From: Mytilus edulis
Lineage: Eukaryota; Mollusca; Bivalvia; Mytilida; Mytilidae
Direction: 5' to 3'
Assembly (NCBI RefSeq): GCF_963676685.1
Contig: NC_092349.1
Coordinates: 43,262,267 to 43,326,266, forward strand
Length of the DNA stretch: 64,000 nt
The stretch's first letter is position 1, and the number at the start of each line of letters is the position of its first letter. A program made the position numbers and the translations under genes. Of this stretch, positions 58,682 through 64,000 are shown one piece after another. The notes beneath the pieces are model-generated. The model searched no databases and was not told the origin of the DNA. It worked only from the letters and a program-made list of their open reading frames with translations.

Positions 58682-60417
58682 CTCTGCACTTTAGTTTTGA
58701 CTACTTAAATGAACAGTTTTGCTCATATACTTGATATGTTAAATGTACTCACATATTGAGAGTTTATAACTTTAGGCAAAGTAATGAATTATATGTTAAA
58801 AGGGAAACAATTTGTTGTGAACTTCAAATAGGCCAATATAAAATAATGATTTGTACAAGTTATTATCTTTTTCTCCACAAAATTTGTACAGGTTATTACT
58901 TGTACAATTATATTTATACAAGTAATAACCTGTATGATGGCATCATACAAGTAATTACTTGTATGAAAATTTTGTACAAGTAATAACCTGTACAAAATAA
59001 TAACATGTACACGACATATACATTTAATTTTGTTTGCTAAATCCACTGGCATATATGTCTGGCATATCTATGTCAATTGGTGTATATAAATAGAAAGTGA
59101 AGTCGAACCAAACACAGTCACCAACAATTTACAATGTCACGTGTTAATTTTCACTGCAACTGAAGTCGGCATATTGAATCAAGCATATAGAAAATGTAAA
59201 CTTTGAGAAGAGAAGTAATTGTAGCCCTCGTTTTCACTTTTATAAGGTTTCAACATCCAATTGGTATGCAACATTCATTCGGTCATGACAAAAGCTGTAA
59301 GATTGACACCAGCTGTGTCATAGTTCTTATTATATTATCAAAGAGGTCGTCCTTGTATTCATATGCAAGACATTCAGGTCAGGACATATAGTTTCATATT
59401 GTCATAAAACAAGTGCAGGTCAGTATATCGGTATTCTATGTAAGGCCGTATCAGACTGTTATAATAGGGAACGAATAATCATGGTATCACTGTAAATTTG
59501 CACAAACTAACAAAAAAATTACGATGCAATGAAAAAGGGGTCAATAAGACAACAATCCAACGACAGAAAAACAAAAGATGTATATTGTGGTTAGCAAAAC
59601 TGATATGGTTTTCAAATTATAGTCATGTGTCTTAAAATGCTCGAAAAGGGTGGCTATAATCTTGATTGCCATGGCTGCTCAAAATGGCTGCCAGCTTGAG
59701 TCTGTGTTTATGTTTTATAAATCGACATGGAACTGAATATAGGTAGGAATGAATTATGCAGACACCATTCTCTAAATAATTAAACTAAATGCTAACTTTG
59801 AATGCGCATGAAGATGGTAACCATTCAAACCCTACCCATTTTAAATTCGTTTGTGGACTTACAAAAGGGTACAAAAAAGGATAAACGATAGAATCAGTTC
59901 AGAAAAAAACAAACATACGTACGTGTATTATAAATGTATGACAAAAAAACCCAAGTACACATAAAACAGTAATAAATAATGCCATGCAATGTAGCAACGA
60001 ATAGCACAGTTTCTCAAAGCAATCAATTGTAATGCTTATTCTAGACGAATTAACAAACTTAGTACCATTAAGCATGACATGACCATATTTTTAAAATGCG
60101 TATCATGTTCATAATTTCATTTCAGCTTTTCAGTAAAGTATTTTAAAACTCTCTCATAAATAACTATATTAGCAGTAATTATACCTGTAATATTCCAAGT
60201 TTTATATAAAAAAAAAGACGATTTGGTACAATTGCCAATGCAACAACTCTGCGATCATCGGTCTTATGGCTACCGTTAACCTATTCCCAAGCCTGTAAAA
60301 ATTTCGGTGGAACAAGTCATTTATTCTACTTTTTTCCAGAGTTTGTTCTTTGTTATTTTTTATTAACAAGTTAAGCTTAATCCAATAGACGGCACTGAAT
60401 TATACCTTTCTAAAAAT

Positions 60418-60715
60418 TGAGATTGGAAATGATGAATATGTCAAAGAGACAACAACCTGACCATAGAGCAGACAACAGCCGAAGGCCACCAATGGGTCTT
60501 CAATGCAGCGAGAAACACCCGCACCCGGAGGAGTCCTCCAGCTGTATATAACAAATATTATATGTAAACTAGTTCAGTGATAATAGCCGTCATACTTAAC
60601 TCCGAATTATACACAAGAAACTAAAATTAAAAATAATACAAGACTAACAAAGGGCAGAGGCTCCTGAGTTTGGACAGGCGCAAAAATTCGGCAGGGTTAA
60701 ACATGTTTAGAAATT
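60418..60715 (+). repeat. Dispersed repeat family B, long copy
   Basis: Starts gagattggaaatgatgaata and ends gggttaaacatgttt. Matches 51590-51875 over almost its full length. Confidence 0.8.
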
Positions 60716-61498
60716 TAAAATGTTATACTCTCGTGACAAATACAATGGTACGGACCAGCTAGAATTAAAGTATGCTAAGCTTTTTTATATAGTATATACT
60801 GTATATTATGGAACAGCTTAAAAGGCACAAAACCACGTACATTGCTATAATATCAATACAAGCCGGCATTCTTATCAGTATATCATCGATGAAAGGCTTC
60901 AAGTAAAAGTTTATCCATTAATCTGGACTAAAGTGATAATCTGTAATTAAAAAATAAAGATGTTTTTTACCATTATACTAGTTTGTTTTGGGTGGTTGCT
61001 GCAAACAGTTCAATTGTTCCGTGTTGTTATTTTTATTTAATTATTTTTTTACATTTCATCTCAATAATTATCTATCTTATTTTTCACATCCCTGTAAGAT
61101 CACAACAAGTGCATATCATGTGCAAATACTAAAACACAGTAGGTAGCAGTTTACCCTACTTTAACGGAAGCCATATACACCTTTATCACGAAGGTCATTG
61201 ATCTTCAATGAACTGGCAAGAACCCGTTGTCTTTATAAGTGGTACTTATCTCAATAAATTCTATCACGTGATTAAAAGTACTTATGTCAAGGATACTAAC
61301 AGCTTGACTTATGTTAGTTAAAGTAAGATTACTGATATGCACTTGTAAACAGGATAAGAAATGGAGAGATGGAAAAATATCTCGAAAGAGAAATTTGAAA
61401 AAAGTTTCAGATGTGAAAATGTATTTTTAACTTCTATTACATTTGGTCTCTGTTGGAGAGTTGTCTAATTTTCAACCACACTTTCTCGTTTATATATG

Positions 61499-61620
61499 TC
61501 GAGTGGTTTAGGGCGACCGACACGGTGCAGGAGTAGTCTTAGAGCGTTAGACAGTGTTTTCCTCGATACCATAACAGCATGAGTTCGAATACTGTCGAGG
61601 GAAAACACACATTTACTTTG
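61499..61620 (+). repeat. tRNA-related SINE head
   Basis: gtcgagtggtttagggcgac resembles the D-arm/A-box of tRNA-Leu or tRNA-Ser, and gagttcgaatactgtc gives a B-box. They are spaced as in a long-variable-arm tRNA. The acceptor stem does not pair and there is no CCA-side match, so I read it as a SINE head, not a tRNA gene. Confidence 0.45.
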
Positions 61621-63070
61621 GCAAATTTGCAGATTTAACATTGGTGTGCTGATATTTAGAGTAATTATGAATATAATAAAATATATTGTTAACTTATTTT
61701 AAAATATCCTTTAGTAAAACAAAAGAAAACACTAGGTAAAATTTAGCAAATTTGATATGTTCAGAAAAATATTCAACACCTAAAATAATTTTAAACTAAA
61801 AATATAAAACATACCGCTTAGTGATTCAGATGCTATTTTCACTTTTTAAAAAGTTACACACAATATTTGATAATCATGAAAATAAACGGTAATATATAAG
61901 TACATCTTCTTGCGTGAGCAACGTGAAAGGATTGGCTTATACCCTAAGGCTTTCGGATTTTCTGAGAATTCTTTGATTTGCTTTTTTTTTTTTGCTTCAT
62001 AGTTTAAGGTATGAATAATCAAACTAAAAATCGAAATTACAGTATATATTTATTGAATAAGTCAGTGTCATCATACAAAAATCATGTGCCGGGTAATGCA
62101 CAGAAAAGTGACGAAAACACTATAACCCCAAACGTTTATAAGATTGATAAAAAAATTCTGAAAAGATTTAGGTTTCAATAATAAAAATCGTTCAATGAAC
62201 ACGAAAAACACAATGCATGTAATTCATCAACTAATGATATATTATAAATGCTTAAAATATGTGTACATTTTAGTTTACAACATAAAATGTATGTCAAAGG
62301 TCATATGGAACTAGCTGTGACTTTGCATAAACATGTACGGTGGAGGTTTAATCACACGCTGCATAAAAAAACTATACCACGTGGCTCCTGTAATGCATAA
62401 TATTATGGGTATATAAAAAACATCATAGAGTATTCAACACAGTGACTGTAATCCTAATTTACTTACATTTATTTTGCACCTACTGAGATAAATGAGCTTT
62501 TGATTAAGTGGATATTTTTTTAGCATTCGAAGAACTCTTATCATGTTATGTATGCAAGTACATTTGTAACACTACAGTTTTGGTCAGATTGTGACAGTTC
62601 TGTCGTAATTTATTTCGCTTTTAAAAGCTACAAGAGGATCGCATATTAAGCAGCTAGTAGTCTTTCAGGGAATTTCAAACTTTTAATTTAATTTGCTTTA
62701 TCTATAAGTCAATGTCACATATTCTTTTTATATATGTTTAAATTTGGAATTTGAAAGCTATTCGGATCTTTAGTTTTCTTTCGTGGAGAGCAGACACACA
62801 ACAATCTGTCCGCGGACGCGACAGCAACAGACAGTGTTAGTCCTGTATTTGTAGGGCTGTAAAAATGAGCTAACTAACGGTGCTTGTTCGGCAATAATTA
62901 TGTAATAAAAATCAACAACAGCTTATCCGATTTTTCATGACCTACTGTGTTGGATTTAAAATACAAATTTCAATACACTATCAACATGCGATATTGATAA
63001 GCACAAAGAGTTGAACTATTGACCGCATTTGTGCCAGTTAATTTAATTCAATACACGTGTTTTGTTAAAA

Positions 63071-63184
63071 ATGATACGAGAAAAAGTGGCGTGGTTCTTA
63101 CGAAATTTATGGGCAGTGAGGAATATTATCATCGTTTTTATTGCATTCGTTGCACCAATAAATTTGGCAATCGGAGACAGCAAG
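63071..63184 (+). CDS. Probable first exon of an SLC13-like Na+-coupled transporter
   Basis: ATG with 38 open codons and a GTTAGT donor at 63185 in phase 0. The chain begins MIREKVAWFLRNLWAVRNII and ends with a hydrophobic helix and IGDSK. SLC13 (sodium/dicarboxylate, citrate or sulfate) proteins begin with a short basic leader and one hydrophobic helix, and their first coding exon ends at about this place. That resemblance is the only basis. No second exon was found in the remaining 800 bp. Confidence 0.4.
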
Positions 63185-64000
63185 GTTAGTCATTTCACTA
63201 TTATATATCCTTTGATTTTTGATACCTTCGAGCTCAGTTAAATTATTTGTTTAGTAAACAAAGGGTTGTCTGTATTCAAATTTTAAAACGGATATGGCAA
63301 ATGTGAGAATAGTTATCAGAGAGTAAGTATATTCTATACTGTTTAGTGTTGCAACTTATAAATTTCGTTTTCAGCAAACTCATTTGAAAAAATAAAAGAC
63401 GATGTTTATAATTCAAAATTATTTAATCACAAACGTGATAGGATTCAATATCAGATCGATACATTTGCAGTTAAGATGAACTGTTCGAGTTTGTTTACTC
63501 GGTGACGTCCAGTTTAATTTATTGTTTGTTTAGATGAAGAAAAAAAGTACAGCTGTTTTACTTCTTGTCGTTTTTTTTATTTGTTTACTTTGAGTTATAA
63601 TTAATAAAAGGCATCTGCTTTCAATTTACAAAAAGTTGATTTTCAAACATAAACTAGCTATGATATGGATATTTATGTACGTTACAGTATTCTCGTCCTA
63701 GTATTTATGAAATCTTTGTCTCTGGATGCAAATTTACCAGCAATCAATAACAAAACATAAATGTTGTTTGTTTATACCATGTATACTAGAAACTTTGTAT
63801 ACCATTGATTGTATGTAAACATAGAAGGTCATACAGCATGTGTTGCCAAACATAATCATTATGATTGAATGGCCTGTAACATTTGTTCTTTATGAAACAA
63901 TGATCTTATGATATGAGGTATTTATAGATCATATATAACATAAGTAATGCCATCTACATTTCTTAAGCATATCCAAAGATCCATGCATATAATCATGATA
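63185..64000. other. Intron-like end of the window
   Basis: AT-rich, with no exon seen. It would be the first intron of the gene starting at 63071. Confidence 0.4.

Larger units (their letters stand above)
57612..59016. mobile_element. Ginger1-like DNA transposon, internally deleted
   Basis: 1405 bp with terminal inverted repeats of about 170 bp, built of sub-palindromes (gtacaagtaataacctgtac). The ends are TGTCGTGTACA...TGTACACGACA, and both sides carry the 4-bp duplication TATA (57608-57611 and 59017-59020). The interior holds minus-strand fragments related to the integrase protein of Gypsy-like/KRBA2/SCAND3-type genes. Ginger1 elements are cut-and-paste transposons with a Gypsy-like integrase, 4-bp target duplications and TGT-starting ends, so all signals agree. 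Confidence 0.8.
59021..63070. other. Intergenic DNA with dispersed repeats
   Basis: No gene recognised before the exon at 63071. It contains the family B copy and the tRNA-like SINE listed separately. Confidence 0.5.

Noticed and set aside
61499-61620. Functional tRNA gene
   Set aside because: A- and B-box-like words are present, but the acceptor stem does not pair. Better explained as a SINE head.
1-64000. CRISPR arrays, bacterial operons, origins
   Set aside because: The window is eukaryotic in structure, and no regularly spaced repeat array with unique spacers was seen.

Overview
The window looks like nuclear DNA from a bivalve mollusc, most probably a mussel (Mytilus or a close relative). 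This is inferred from AT-rich DNA, short exons in long introns with GT-AG borders, dense small dispersed repeats, and gene families that are greatly expanded in bivalves: HSPA12-type Hsp70, C1q-domain proteins, Toll-like receptors and Roc-COR GTPases. No bacterial operons, rRNA genes or complete tRNA genes were seen.

Layout. From 1224 to 18522 (+) there is a chain of exons coding for a Roc GTPase region, a COR domain and then an HSPA12-like ATPase. The COR exon ends and the first HSPA12 exon begins in the same phase, so the chain can be read as one Roc-COR-HSPA12 fusion gene. Its introns hold hammerhead-ribozyme retrozyme copies, a foldback element, a MITE and dispersed repeats. From 18530 to 24410 there is repeat-rich DNA without a gene. 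A 5 kb element with terminal inverted repeats and no recognisable transposase lies at 24411-29368. From about 30576 to 36840 there is a decayed ISL2EU/Harbinger-type transposon: a SAP + SWIM + YqaJ exonuclease + PHD-like gene on the + strand converges on a THAP + DDE transposase gene on the - strand, and both carry stops and frameshifts. From 37000 to 44700 I see only repeats. A Toll-like receptor pseudogene occupies 44759-47782 (+). It is broken by stops, frameshifts and a 339 bp TA-flanked palindromic MITE, but an open LRR-TM-TIR half remains. A long tandem-structured repeat lies at 49650-50960. A complete three-exon secreted coiled-coil C1q-domain gene lies at 53791-56532 (-). A short Ginger1-like DNA transposon with retroviral-type integrase fragments and 4-bp target duplications lies at 57612-59016. 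The end of the window holds a probable first exon of an SLC13-like transporter (63071-63184, +).

The most notable signal is not protein-coding. Five copies of a hammerhead ribozyme lie in two diverged repeat subfamilies. All three helices covary between the subfamilies while the catalytic core is kept. One subfamily is present as a near-dimer whose two cleavage sites are 350 nt apart, which is the arrangement expected of a retrozyme (a non-autonomous retroelement moving through a small circular RNA).

The host genes (Roc-COR-HSPA12, TLR, C1q) are all of kinds tied to stress or innate immunity in bivalves. They are not an operon, and I infer no direct pathway linking them.
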